Shown: piece after piece, positions 8,948 through 18,397 of the stretch
Position numbering within the stretch: position 1 is the stretch's first letter
How the letters are laid out: each line of letters opens with the position of its first letter
Assembly: GCF_935825525.1 (NCBI RefSeq)
Contig: NZ_CAKXZT010000148.1
Coordinates: forward strand, 1 to 46,728
Reading direction: 5' to 3'
From: Mesorhizobium escarrei
GTDB lineage: Bacteria; Pseudomonadota; Alphaproteobacteria; Rhizobiales; Rhizobiaceae
Length of the DNA stretch: 46,728 nt
Notes under the pieces: model-generated
Seen by the model: the letters and a program-made list of their open reading frames with translations, nothing else
Database searches by the model: none
Told to the model about the DNA's origin: nothing
Position numbers and translations under genes: made by a program

Positions 8948-9685
8948 ATGTCCAACCATATTGCACCCAAGCTCCTTGCCGAGTTCATCGGCACCTTCTC
9001 GTTCGTGTTCATCGGCGCCGGCGCCGCGGCCGTGGTCGGCAGCGGTGTCGGCCTGGCCGGCATCGCCGCGATTGCCTTCGCCCACGGCCTGGCCATCATG
9101 GCCTTCGCTTTCGCCTACGGCCCGGTGTCGGGGGGGCATTTTAACCCCGCCGTCACCGTAGGCGTGCTCCTCGCCGGCGCGATGCGCACTGGCGAGGCTG
9201 TCGGCTACATCGTCAGCCAGCTGGTTGGCGGTGTCATCGGCGCGCTCCTGTTGCGGGTTGTGCTGGGCGGTGCGTCGACCGGCCTCGGCACGCCCGCGCT
9301 CGCGCACGACCTCCATCTGGGCGCCACGATCCTCACGGTCACGCCCTCGGCCGGCTTCGTGATCGAGGCAGCGCTCGCCTTTTTCCTGGTCACGGTCGTG
9401 CTAAGCACGGCGGTCGCTGGCCGCGCCGGTAACCTCGCGCCGCTGGCGATCGGTATGACCCTGACTCTCAACATCATCATGGGTGGTGCCCTCACGGGCG
9501 CCCCCTTCAACCCGGCACGGGCACTAGGCCCAATGGTCGCGACGGGCAATTTCAATGATGCCTGGCTTTACGTGATAGCGCCGATCGTTGGCGCCATCAT
9601 CGCCGCCATCGTGCATACGGGCCTCGCTCGGCTCGCCCACGAGCCGGCGACGGGGGGCGCTCATGCCCCGACCCCAGCCGAATGA
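8948..9685 (+). CDS. MIP-family channel (aquaporin/glycerol-facilitator type)
   Basis: This 245-residue inner-membrane channel has six predicted helices and both pore NPA boxes: GGHFNPAVTVG in the first half and PFNPARALGP in the second. The family conducts water, and some members conduct glycerol, hydrogen peroxide or metalloids. The spacing and the Arg after the second NPA fit the selectivity filter, but the other filter residues cannot be judged safely by eye. The ATG at 8948 is preceded by CCGGAG at suitable distance. Its place between catalase and ALA synthase makes peroxide permeation an attractive but unproven role. Confidence 0.92.
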   Translation: MSNHIAPKLLAEFIGTFSFVFIGAGAAAVVGSGVGLAGIAAIAFAHGLAIMAFAFAYGPVSGGHFNPAVTVGVLLAGAMRTGEAVGYIVSQLVGGVIGALLLRVVLGGASTGLGTPALAHDLHLGATILTVTPSAGFVIEAALAFFLVTVVLSTAVAGRAGNLAPLAIGMTLTLNIIMGGALTGAPFNPARALGPMVATGNFNDAWLYVIAPIVGAIIAAIVHTGLARLAHEPATGGAHAPTPAE

Positions 9686-9852
9686 TCTTGGCTGCAACTC
9701 AGAGCCGACGGCGCCACTCCGCACTAAAGGATGCGGCGGACAAAAGCGCGGTCGGCCTGGCGCGGCAACAAGAGGCCATTCGCTTACGGATGGCCTCAAA
9801 TATCAGGGGGCGATTTGCGGGCTGCCTTCGAGGCGTGCGCAGGAGAAGCGCG

Positions 9853-11289
9853 ATGAGCAGTTCGAACGCTAGCCAGACAGCGATGGAGACACTGATGACC
9901 ACGAAGACGCTCGTTCCGGCCAACCCGCTATCGCCACCGCCGGAGCACGTCGCCTGGGCCGGGCCGGGACAGGCAATCGACCCGGCGCACTGTCCGATCG
10001 ACCACGCGCTCGGCGACCCACCACCCAACTATCTGAGTGCCAAGCCGACCGTTCCGTCGCATCTCCCGGACGGAACAATGAACTACGAGGGCTTCTTCCG
10101 GCAGCAGCTGCATGATCTCCATATGCAGGGCAACTACCGGGTGTTTTGCGATCTCGAACGCCAGGCGGGGAATTTCCCGCGCGCGACCCACTTCAACGGC
10201 CGGGTCCAGTCGACGGTGACGGTCTGGTGCTCAAACGACTATCTGGGCATGGGGCAGCATCCGTGCGTGCTGGCGGCGATGCGCGAAGCGGTCGACCGGT
10301 GCGGCGCTGGGGCCGGCGGCACCCGGAACATCTCGGGCACCACCCACTATCATGTGCTGCTGGAGCGGGAACTGGCGGATCTGCACAACAAGGAAGCGGC
10401 CCTGCTGTTTACCTCCGGCTACGTGTCGAACTGGGCGGCTCTCGGTACGCTTGCGTCCCGACTGCCGGGCTGTGTCGTCCTCTCCGACGAGGGCAATCAT
10501 GCCTCGATGATCGAGGGCATCCGGCACAGCCGGGCGGAAAAGCAGATCTGGCAGCATAACGATCCGGAGGATTTGAACCGCAGGCTGGCGGCGCTCGATC
10601 CCGGACGGCCGAAGCTGGTGGCGTTCGAGTCGGTCTATTCGATGGACGGCGACATCGCCCCGATCGCGGAACTGTGCGATGTCGCGGACGGCCACGGCGC
10701 CATGACCTATCTCGACGAGGTCCATGCCGTCGGACTCTATGGCGCGCGCGGTGGCGGGATCGCCGAACGTGAAGGGCTCAGCCATCGCCTGACCGTCATC
10801 GAGGGCACGCTTGCCAAGGGTTTCGGTGTGGTGGGCGGCTATATCACCGGCAGCATGGCACTGTGCGATTTCGTGCGGAGCTTCTCGTCCGGCTTCATCT
10901 TCACCAGCGCGCTGCCGCCGTCGGTTGCGGCCGCCGCACTCGCGAGTATCCGGCATCTGAAGACGAGTGCCAGCGAGCGCCAGCATCATCAGGCGGTGGT
11001 CGCTTCGCTTCGCAAGCGATTGGACGCGGCTGGACTGCCCCACATGGCCAATCCGAGCCACATTGTCCCGCTGATGGTCGGCGACCCCGTACTGTGCAAG
11101 CGAGTCAGCGACGTTCTGCTCAGCGATTACGGAATCTACGTGCAGCCGATTAACTATCCGACGGTGCCGCCCGGCACCGAGCGTTTGCGAATTACGCCGT
11201 CACCGCTGCATACCGCACAGGATATCGACCATCTAGTACAGGCGCTCTCGGCAATCTGGTCGGAACTCCGGCTCAAACGGGCGGCGTGA
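9853..11289 (+). CDS. hemA: 5-aminolevulinate synthase with a 75-residue N-terminal extension
   Basis: This pyridoxal-phosphate enzyme of the C4 (Shemin) pathway condenses glycine and succinyl-CoA to 5-aminolevulinate, the first step of heme synthesis. Clear marks are VTVWCSNDYLGMGQHP, GAGAGGTRNISGTTHYH, the substrate/PLP segment YLDEVHAVGLYGARGGGIAE and the Schiff-base Lys at about K322 in EGTLAKGFGVVGGY. It has 478 residues against about 400-410 for the usual bacterial form. The catalytic core begins at about M76 (MNYEGFFRQQLHDLH), and residues 1-75 are a Pro-rich extension containing DPAHCPIDHAL. The start at 9853 is supported by AGGAG nine bases upstream, while ATG 10078 lacks such a site. 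The Cys-Pro pair in the extension resembles heme-regulatory motifs; this is inference. It is on the same strand as catalase and the MIP gene. Confidence 0.93.
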   Translation: MSSSNASQTAMETLMTTKTLVPANPLSPPPEHVAWAGPGQAIDPAHCPIDHALGDPPPNYLSAKPTVPSHLPDGTMNYEGFFRQQLHDLHMQGNYRVFCDLERQAGNFPRATHFNGRVQSTVTVWCSNDYLGMGQHPCVLAAMREAVDRCGAGAGGTRNISGTTHYHVLLERELADLHNKEAALLFTSGYVSNWAALGTLASRLPGCVVLSDEGNHASMIEGIRHSRAEKQIWQHNDPEDLNRRLAALDPGRPKLVAFESVYSMDGDIAPIAELCDVADGHGAMTYLDEVHAVGLYGARGGGIAEREGLSHRLTVIEGTLAKGFGVVGGYITGSMALCDFVRSFSSGFIFTSALPPSVAAAALASIRHLKTSASERQHHQAVVASLRKRLDAAGLPHMANPSHIVPLMVGDPVLCKRVSDVLLSDYGIYVQPINYPTVPPGTERLRITPSPLHTAQDIDHLVQALSAIWSELRLKRAA

Positions 11290-12239
11290 GTCTCCGGAGT
11301 CCGCGACTGGAGCGCGCAGTAGCTCGAGAATCAAAGTGGGAACTCGGCGCTGACGCCAAGCCTCTATGCTGCGCCTTTATGCCGCCCTGGCCGAGAAGGA
11401 GCGCCACATGATCTCGGAACGCATCAAGGCGCCGGCTGATGTGGATCAGCGCGTCGCGAGATGGCTAACAGACCCGGCCGCGGCCGTCGGCTTGAACATA
11501 CGTGGTGTAGCCATGGGGCCTTGCTTGCTCTCGCCGAGGCGACGGAGCGCTCTTCAGAAGCCCGCAGCCTGATTCTCCACGTCCGACTCGACCTCCAGAT
11601 ATGATCTCGTCGATGGCAGCGTCCAGCGCCGCCTCCGGCCAGTTTGTATGACAACCAGGAGACTCTTGCAGCGAGAAGACCGAAGGCGGTCCATAATTTT
11701 TTTCGAAGCGACGAGCCTCGCATTCCTCCGTTGCCACGCGTTCAAGTTGCCTAATGTCCTTCAGCCATGACGTGACGTCAATCATTGGGGCTGAATTCGG
11801 ATCTGGCCTCTTGCAGGAGGGAGATGAGGTGACCGGCGAGAAGCATCGCGGTCTGGAGCTCGCATGCATCCAGGTGCGCGCGTCCGGAGTTGAGCTTTTG
11901 GTTGAAGCGATGCGAGCCTTCGTCCCGGTAAACAAATCGTGGATGATCCGCCCCCGGAGCAGTGCGATCGAAGCCACGCGCCGCTCCCCGAGCGTGCTGC
12001 GGCACGGAGCGGCAGCGTGAACAGCGATCCTTGAGCCGCGCTCACTTCTGGCAGCCCAATCATCGTGCGGTTCAGTCAAAGGGCGTGTCAACGCGAAAGA
12101 CGTCGTCTGCGCCAGATCGATATCGTGTGGGCTGTGCGACAGGAGGACGCTCATGCGGTTCACTCTCGTTACGCGGTTCAGAGCGGCCTAGCCAATTTGC
12201 ACCGTTTGAAAGCGCCCCACGGCAAGGAGTAAAAACGAC
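11290..12239. other. degraded intergenic region
   Basis: About 950 bases without a gene I can support. It begins with a serine-recombinase scrap (11366-11434). Open frames at 11465-12163 (minus) and 11754-12020 (plus) overlap each other and show no known motif. The minus-strand segment at 11778-11880 (ending LQTAMLLAGHLISLLQEARS) has helix-like composition and could be the tail of a small real protein. Confidence 0.4.
11366..11434 (+). pseudogene. serine recombinase (resolvase) fragment
   Basis: The stretch LRLYAALAEKERHMISERIK matches the conserved linker of serine recombinases, where the catalytic domain ends with the long helix (…AALAEKER..ISERT.AAL). Nothing else of the protein remains on either side: the catalytic Ser region and the DNA-binding tail are absent. 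It is a scar of a lost mobile element. Confidence 0.65.
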
Positions 12240-13466
12240 ATGGGTATTGTCTCCAACAAGTTGTCACGTCGAAGCATGCTGGTTGGGACGGCGGCCGGCG
12301 GGTTGCTCACGGCAGCGACACTTGCCCAGGCGCAGAAAGGTGACCCGATTGCCAACGGCCGCGGCGGCACCAATCCTGGTCCGATGAATCCTGCGCGGAT
12401 TGACCAGAATCCGGACTTGATGGTCCCACCAGTCACCGACAGTGGCACGCTTCCGAACCTGCGTTTCTCGTTTGACGATGCCCATATGCGACTGACAGCG
12501 GGCGGTTGGACGCGGCAGGTCACGGTGCGCGAACTCGGCATCTCCACGACCATCGCCGGCGTGAACATGCGTCTGAATGCCGGCAGCGTGCGCGAGTTGC
12601 ATTGGCACAAAGCTGCCGAATGGGCGTACATGCTCTCTGGCACAGCGCGCATCACCGCGATCGATGCCAATGGCCGCAATTTCGTCAACGACGTTGGCGT
12701 CGGCGATCTATGGTATTTCCCGCCGGGCATTCCGCACTCGATCCAGGGACTTGATCCGGACGGGACGGAATTCCTGCTGGTGTTCGACGACGGCGATTTC
12801 GATGAGGACAACACGTTCCTGCTGACCGACTTCATGAAACACATGCCACCGGAGGTACTCGCCAAGAATTTCGGCGTCCCGGCTTCGAGCTTTGCCAGCG
12901 TTCCAGAGCCCAGCCAGATGTACATCTTTCCAGCGCCGGTTCCGGGACCGCTCGGCGCAGACAAAATCGCGGGCGCGGTCGAAGTCCCGCAGAGCTTCAG
13001 CCACCGCATGATGGCGCAGACTCCGATCAAGATGAAACACGGCTCGGTGCGGATTACCGACAGCAAGGTGTTTCCGGTTTCCAAGACTATCGCGGCGGCG
13101 CTCGTCGAAGTCGAGCCGGGCGGGATGCGCGAGCTGCATTGGCATCCGAACGCGGACGAATGGCAGTATTACATTTCGGGTCAGGCCCGCATGGGCGTGT
13201 TCGGGGCGTCTGGCCAGGCCCGCACATTCGATTATCAGGCCAACGATGTTGGCTACGTGCCCTTCGCCATGGGGCACTACATCGAGAACACGGGCGACAC
13301 GACGCTGCGATTCCTGGAAATTTTCAAGAGCGATTACTTTGCCGATGTCTCGCTGAATCAATGGCTGGCTCTCACGCCGCCTGAGCTGGTCCGCGTGAGC
13401 TTGCACGCCGACCCGCAGCTTTTGCATGCCTTCAACAAGGTGAAGTCGCCGGTGGTGCCGGCCTGA
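12240..13466 (+). CDS. oxdC: Tat-exported bicupin oxalate decarboxylase
   Basis: This 408-residue bicupin manganese enzyme should convert oxalate to formate and CO2. It starts with a twin-arginine signal (SRRSMLVGTAAGGLLTAATL), so the folded enzyme goes to the periplasm. Cupin 1 carries RELHWHKAAEWAYMLSG (H121, H123, E127) and GDLWYFPPGIPHSIQG. Cupin 2 carries RELHWHPNADEWQYYISG (H300, H302) and NDVGYVPFAMGHYIEN. The lid region reads GDFDEDNTFLLTDF; aligned with the SENST lid of OxdC it keeps the Glu needed for decarboxylase rather than oxidase activity. The ATG at 12240 follows AAGGAG by about 10 bases. The following gene on the same strand may be part of the same unit. Confidence 0.9.
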   Translation: MGIVSNKLSRRSMLVGTAAGGLLTAATLAQAQKGDPIANGRGGTNPGPMNPARIDQNPDLMVPPVTDSGTLPNLRFSFDDAHMRLTAGGWTRQVTVRELGISTTIAGVNMRLNAGSVRELHWHKAAEWAYMLSGTARITAIDANGRNFVNDVGVGDLWYFPPGIPHSIQGLDPDGTEFLLVFDDGDFDEDNTFLLTDFMKHMPPEVLAKNFGVPASSFASVPEPSQMYIFPAPVPGPLGADKIAGAVEVPQSFSHRMMAQTPIKMKHGSVRITDSKVFPVSKTIAAALVEVEPGGMRELHWHPNADEWQYYISGQARMGVFGASGQARTFDYQANDVGYVPFAMGHYIENTGDTTLRFLEIFKSDYFADVSLNQWLALTPPELVRVSLHADPQLLHAFNKVKSPVVPA

Positions 13467-13563
13467 ACTTCCATCGACAAAGACCTTGGCCGCATGACTG
13501 CCGCTCGCACCGAACCCATCTGACTGGGGTCGAATTGGTTGCCTGGAAATGGAGGATGCCGCG

Positions 13564-14398
13564 ATGCTTAAACCTGCGTGGCACATTACGGTGCCCGGCT
13601 TAGTACTCGTGGTTGCGCCATGTTCGGAAGCGTCGGCCGCCTATGTCGGTGACCGCTTCTTTCCCTCGACCCTGGCAACCGGACACGCGCGAGTACGACT
13701 TCCCCTTCACCTACAGCAAGCTCATTACCAAGGACTGGTCGGTGTTTTTCACGGAGACCTTGCGCGTAATTGATGCTGCGAACGGAGACACGCGTGCGCG
13801 CTTCGAGAATTTGGTGATCGGCACCCAATATGCCCTCTATACCAATCCCGAACACCAGTTCACCTTCACGGTCGGCGGTACGGCGGCGTTGGGCGGCACC
13901 GGATCGTCCGAGATCGCCTCCTCGTATTCCACGCTGACGCCGATCATTTACATGGGCAAAGGCCTTGGCGACTTGCCGGATTCGGTGGCGTGGCTCCAGC
14001 CGGTCAACATCACTGCCAACCTCGGCGTCGCCCTGCCGACGGAAAAGACGACGGCCACCGGCGCGACCATCCCGGACGTCCTGAATTGGAGCTTCGCGGT
14101 GGAATATACCATGCTCAAGGACAACTATACGTCGGCTGGTCACCGCTATCCCACGGGGTGGGTTCCGTTGGTGGAAGTCGCACTGACGACGCCGCTCGAC
14201 GGGCCGGACGCGGGATTTACCACAGGGACCATCAATCCGGGCGTCATCTGGGTGGGAGAGCAATTCCAGTTCGGGCTGGAGGGGATCGTGCCGGTCAACT
14301 CGCGCTCGGGCGAGGGTCTTGGCGTGCGTGCCCAGATCCACTTCTACCTCGGCAATATCTTTCCCAACAACATCATGGGCAAGCCGATCTTCGACTGA
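13564..14398 (+). pseudogene. exported beta-barrel-like protein, frameshifted after the signal peptide
   Basis: Translation should start at ATG 13564 (GGAGG 8 bases upstream) and gives a signal peptide, MLKPAWHITVPGLVLVVAPC then SEASA, followed by AYVGDRFFPSTLAT. At about 13675-13690 the continuation PDTREYDFPFTYSKLITKDW is found in the next frame. From there about 235 residues run to 14398. They have alternating strand-like composition, Gly/Asn turns and a C-terminal GVRAQIHFYLGNIFP segment, as in outer-membrane or periplasmic barrel proteins. I do not recognise a named family. Either a real one-base change has inactivated the gene or the frame break is a sequencing error. It follows oxalate decarboxylase by about 100 bases and precedes the cyo-type operon. 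Confidence 0.6.
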
Positions 14399-14803
14399 GA
14401 AACATGGCGAAATCAATCAACCGACATGTCTCGGTTGGGCAGCCTATCGCTTTTCTCAAAGAGGTTCTCGAAGCATGAAGAGCACGGGCGAGACGGCGGT
14501 CGAGATCGCTCGGATGGCGACAGCGGCCCTGGACTGGTTCGCTCCCAGCATAGCGACAGGGATCGGATTGGTTGCGTTCGATCTCCATACCGCGCCACCC
14601 CTTTGTTGCCCGCGGATCCCTTCCGAGTGAGTATCCAACTTGTTGCTTACGGCAGCCTTCGGTTTCGATAGCCATGCTCCAGCGCAAACCGGCACCAATC
14701 ACCGCAAACCCGACAAAGCGTTTGCTCCTCTCCACAAGTAGCGTCGCTACATTGATGAGCCCGCAGCACCTGCAGGGTGTTCGCAAGGGTGAGGAGTGCG
14801 GCG
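14399..14803. other. intergenic, two tiny frames only
   Basis: About 400 bases upstream of the quinol oxidase operon. Two very short plus-strand frames touch by ATGA (24 codons from 14404; 51 codons from 14475 to 14630, containing WFAPSIATGIGLVAFDL). Their start signals are weak and they are not called as genes. The oxidase promoter presumably lies here but was not identified. Confidence 0.4.
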
Positions 14804-15742
14804 ATGTCCACCAGACCAGACGGACTGCCAGACGGGCCTTGTCATCGGTCTGCGAGCGCCAAGGCGGCGCGCTGTGCCGTTTTCGTGGCACCAATCATCC
14901 TGACGGCATGTCAACCGGCCGTGCTCGATCCGAAAGGGGTCGTCGGGATTGCCGAAAAGACGATCCTGATAGATTCGCTGGCCATCATGCTGGCCATCGT
15001 CGTGCCGACAATCGCCGCTACCTTCGCCTTTGCATGGTGGTTTCGAGCCTCCAACACGAGAGCGACCTATCTGCCGGATTGGGAGTATTCGGGCCGTATC
15101 GAGCTTATCGTCTGGTCCATTCCCCTCCTTGTGATCATGCTCCTCGGCGGTGTGGCCTGGATCGGATCCCACGAGCTCGATCCGGCGAAACCGTTGGCGT
15201 CCAACACGCCACCGCTGGAGGTCCAGGCGGTGGCGCTGGATTGGAAATGGCTCTTCATTTACCCGGATCAGCGCGTCGCGAGCGTCAACCAGCTTGTGGT
15301 TCCCGCCGGCACACCCATTCATTTCTCGTTGACGTCCGCAAGCGTGATGAATGCGTTCTTCGTACCGCGGCTCGGCAGCATGATCTACACGATGAACGGC
15401 ATGACAACGCAGTTGAATCTGCGCGCGGATGCTCCAGGCACTTTCCGCGGCCTTTCAAGCCACTATAGTGGCGATGGTTTCTCGGACATGCATTTCGACG
15501 TGCAGGCGGTGCCGGCGGAGCGGTTCGCCGCCTGGATCGATGCCACGCGCAACTCGGGCCCCAGCCTCGACGCCGAGAGCTACGCTGCCTTGGCCAGGCA
15601 AAGCGTGAACACCACTCCTTTCACCTTCCGTGCGGCCGATCCTGACCTCTTCCAGCAGATCGTCACACAGCAACTGCCGCCTGGACCTGGCCCGCAGACC
15701 GGCCGGCCCGACCCGAGCGTATCCCCACGGACGGAGCATTAG
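14804..15742 (+). CDS. cyoA: cytochrome bo-type quinol oxidase subunit II
   Basis: This 312-residue subunit II of a heme-copper quinol oxidase is a lipoprotein: the lipobox ILTAC puts the lipidated Cys at residue 36. Two membrane helices follow (LAIMLAIVVPTIAATFAFAW and LIVWSIPLLVIMLLGGVAW), then a periplasmic cupredoxin domain (VQAVALDWKWLFIYPDQRVA, FFVPRLGSMIYTMNGMTTQL, GLSSHYSGDGFSDMHFDV). The CuA ligand set of cytochrome c oxidases (CxxxC with Met/His) is missing, which is what marks quinol oxidases. The ATG at 14804 follows GAGGAG. It is the first gene of a tight four-gene operon. Confidence 0.93.
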   Translation: MSTRPDGLPDGPCHRSASAKAARCAVFVAPIILTACQPAVLDPKGVVGIAEKTILIDSLAIMLAIVVPTIAATFAFAWWFRASNTRATYLPDWEYSGRIELIVWSIPLLVIMLLGGVAWIGSHELDPAKPLASNTPPLEVQAVALDWKWLFIYPDQRVASVNQLVVPAGTPIHFSLTSASVMNAFFVPRLGSMIYTMNGMTTQLNLRADAPGTFRGLSSHYSGDGFSDMHFDVQAVPAERFAAWIDATRNSGPSLDAESYAALARQSVNTTPFTFRAADPDLFQQIVTQQLPPGPGPQTGRPDPSVSPRTEH

Positions 15743-15743
15743 C

Positions 15744-17744
15744 ATGTTAGGCAAACTCAGCTGGGCTGCCATTCCCTTCGACCAGCCGATCCCGCTGTTT
15801 ACGGCCGCTCTCGTGGGTGTGGCGATTATCTGCGTCCTCGCGTGGGTGACGCTGAAGGGTTGGCTTCCGTATCTTTGGCGCGAATGGATCACCAGTGTCG
15901 ACCACAAGCGGATCGGGATCATGTACATTCTGCTTGCGATGGTGATGCTGCTGCGCGGTTTTGCCGATGCAATCATGATGCGGTCGCAACAGGCTCTGGC
16001 GTTCCAGTCCGAGGGCTATCTGCCACCCGAACACTACGACCAGATTTTCTCGGCCCACGGCACGCTGATGATCTTCTTCGTTGCCATGCCCTTCGTGATC
16101 GGGCTGATGAACTTCGTCATGCCGCTGCAGCTTGGGATCCGTGATGTGGCGTTTCCGACTCTCAATTCGGTCAGCTTTTGGCTCACCGCCACTGGCGCGT
16201 TGCTCGTCAACATTTCCCTCGTCGTGGGCGAGTTCGCGCGCACCGGGTGGCTGCCCTATCCCCCGCTGTCAGAGCTGACCTACTCGCCCGGTGTCGGCGT
16301 CGACTATTATCTTTGGTCTCTGCAGATCTCGGGTGTGGGGACCTTGCTGACCGGCGTCAATTTCGTCACGACGGTCCTGAAGATTCGTGCACCCGGCATG
16401 ACCTTGATGCGGATGCCGATGTTCTGCTGGACGACGCTCGCCTCCAACCTGCTGATCGTCGCGGCATTTCCCATCCTTACGGCGACTTTGGCGATGCTGC
16501 TGCTGGATCGCTACCTAGGCTTCCACTTCTTCACTAACGAAGCTGGCGGCAACCTGATGATGTTCATGAACCTGATCTGGGCGTGGGGACATCCTGAAGT
16601 TTACATCCTGATCCTGCCCGCCTTCGGCATATTTTCGGAAGTCATCTCGACCTTTTCCGGCAAGCCGCTGTTCGGTTACCGGTCGATGGTCATGGCGACG
16701 ATGGCAATCTGCGTGCTTTCCTTCACTGTGTGGTTGCACCACTTCTTCACCATGGGCGCCGGTGCCGACGTCAACGCCATTTTCGGCATCGCTTCAATGA
16801 TCATCGCGGTGCCCACAGGCGTGAAGGTCTTCAACTGGCTTTTCACGATGTATGGTGGCCGGGTCGTCTATTCCCCACCGATGTTGTGGTCGATCGGCTT
16901 CATGGTCACATTTGTCATCGGCGGGATGACCGGTGTCCTGATGGCGGTGCCACCGGCGGACTTCGTTCTCCACAACAGCCTTTTCCTTGTGGCCCATTTC
17001 CACAACGTCATCATTGGAGGCGTGCTCTTCGGCGCGTTCGCCGGCTACACTTATTGGTTTCCGAAAGCCTTCGGCTTCCGGCTGCACGATGGGCTCGGCA
17101 GAGCGTCGTTCTGGTGCTGGATCGTCGGATTCTACGTCGCCTTCATGCCGCTCTATGTCGTAGGCCTCATGGGTATGACGCGTCGAATGCAGCACTACGA
17201 CGTCCCCGAATGGCGTCCCTGGCTGCTGATCGCGGCTGGCGGCGCGGCCATCATCCTGGTCGGAATAATCTTGCAGATCGCGCAACTCGTCGTCAGCATT
17301 CGCCGGCGTGAGGAACTTCGCGACGAGACCGGCGATCCCTGGAATGGACGCTCCCTCGAATGGGCGACACCTTCTCCGCCACCAGCCTTCAATTTCGCGG
17401 TGCTCCCGAGCGTCGAGGGCGACGAGGCTTACTGGGGCATCAAGCAGCGCACGCGCCAGCAGGCCAGGTTGGGCGAGGAACCCTCCTATGCGGACATCGA
17501 GATACCGAGGAATAGTCCAACGGGTTTCACCTGCGCCTTCTTCGCCACCTTCATGGGCTTCGCACTGATCTGGCATATCTGGTGGATAGTGGCCCTGGCC
17601 GCATTGGGCGCGTTCGCAACCTTTGTTATCTTCGCCTGGCGGGACGAAGTCGAGTACGTGATTCCGGCTGACGCGGTCGCACGCATCGATCGGGACAACC
17701 GAACCGCGCGCGGCGAGTTCGCCCTATCGGGGGCGGTGTCATGA
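15744..17744 (+). CDS. cyoB: cytochrome bo-type quinol oxidase subunit I
   Basis: This 666-residue catalytic subunit of the proton-pumping quinol oxidase binds the low-spin heme, the high-spin heme and CuB. Family segments are TSVDHKRIGIMYILLAMVML, FSAHGTLMIFFVAMPFVIGL (heme-ligand His), the CuB/His-Tyr region WAWGHPEVYILILPAFG, VWLHHFFTMG, and HFHNVIIGGVLFGAFAGYTY with the proximal heme ligands. Length equals that of E. coli CyoB. Start chosen at ATG 15744, one base after the cyoA stop, with GGAG upstream; the longer frame to 15630 only overlaps cyoA. It overlaps cyoC by ATGA. Confidence 0.95.
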   Translation: MLGKLSWAAIPFDQPIPLFTAALVGVAIICVLAWVTLKGWLPYLWREWITSVDHKRIGIMYILLAMVMLLRGFADAIMMRSQQALAFQSEGYLPPEHYDQIFSAHGTLMIFFVAMPFVIGLMNFVMPLQLGIRDVAFPTLNSVSFWLTATGALLVNISLVVGEFARTGWLPYPPLSELTYSPGVGVDYYLWSLQISGVGTLLTGVNFVTTVLKIRAPGMTLMRMPMFCWTTLASNLLIVAAFPILTATLAMLLLDRYLGFHFFTNEAGGNLMMFMNLIWAWGHPEVYILILPAFGIFSEVISTFSGKPLFGYRSMVMATMAICVLSFTVWLHHFFTMGAGADVNAIFGIASMIIAVPTGVKVFNWLFTMYGGRVVYSPPMLWSIGFMVTFVIGGMTGVLMAVPPADFVLHNSLFLVAHFHNVIIGGVLFGAFAGYTYWFPKAFGFRLHDGLGRASFWCWIVGFYVAFMPLYVVGLMGMTRRMQHYDVPEWRPWLLIAAGGAAIILVGIILQIAQLVVSIRRREELRDETGDPWNGRSLEWATPSPPPAFNFAVLPSVEGDEAYWGIKQRTRQQARLGEEPSYADIEIPRNSPTGFTCAFFATFMGFALIWHIWWIVALAALGAFATFVIFAWRDEVEYVIPADAVARIDRDNRTARGEFALSGAVS

Positions 17745-18397
17745 GCGCGTTCGACGCGGCCGTCGGCCAGGAGGTCTCGAACCGTCTTGAGCGCGCCCAA
17801 GGTCACATAGCGAGGCATGCGGCCGGTGCGCTAGCGTCGAAGCGCATCATCGCAGGCTACGGCTTCTGGATTTTCCTGCTGAGCGACATCGTCATGTTCT
17901 CCGCCTTCTTCGCGGCCTACGCGGTGCTGGTCGACGCGACGGCCGGCGGGCCGAGCGGGCAGTCGCTGTTCAACCTGGGCAATGTCGGCATCGAGACGAC
18001 CTGTCTTCTCCTGTCGAGCTTCACCTGCGGCCTCGCAAGCATCGGCGCCCGGACGCACAACGGATTCTGGTTCTATGGCGCGATGGCAGCAACCTTCATA
18101 CTGGGGGCTACATTCGTCGGCATCGAGATACGCGAGTTCACCGGCATGATTGCGCTCGGGGCAGGCCCAACGCGAAGCGCGTTCCTATCGGCCTTTTTCA
18201 CATTGGTCGGCTGCCATGGCCTGCATGTGACCATCGGCTTGCTATGGCTGCTTACGATGATGGCGCAAGTGTTCGCCAAGGGCTACCGGGCCGACATTCT
18301 CCGGCGCCTGCTTTGCTTCAGCCTGTTCTGGCACGCTCTTGATATTATTTGGGTTGGGTTGTTCACAATGGTGTATTTGATGGGAGTCGCGCAATGA
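17741..18397 (+). CDS. cyoC: cytochrome bo-type quinol oxidase subunit III
   Basis: This 218-residue subunit III of the oxidase has five membrane helices (GFWIFLLSDIVMFSAFFAAY at the front, FWHALDIIWVGLFTMVYL at the end) and the family segment FFTLVGCHGLHVTIGLLWLL. It stabilises subunits I and II rather than carrying cofactors. Its ATG overlaps the cyoB stop by four bases and its stop overlaps the cyoD start (ATGA), so the operon is translationally coupled. Confidence 0.94.
   Translation: MSAFDAAVGQEVSNRLERAQGHIARHAAGALASKRIIAGYGFWIFLLSDIVMFSAFFAAYAVLVDATAGGPSGQSLFNLGNVGIETTCLLLSSFTCGLASIGARTHNGFWFYGAMAATFILGATFVGIEIREFTGMIALGAGPTRSAFLSAFFTLVGCHGLHVTIGLLWLLTMMAQVFAKGYRADILRRLLCFSLFWHALDIIWVGLFTMVYLMGVAQ

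Noticed and set aside
11465..12163. 232-codon minus-strand frame
   Set aside because: Ser/Arg/Pro-rich composition, no ribosome site, overlapped by another frame; no recognisable domain.
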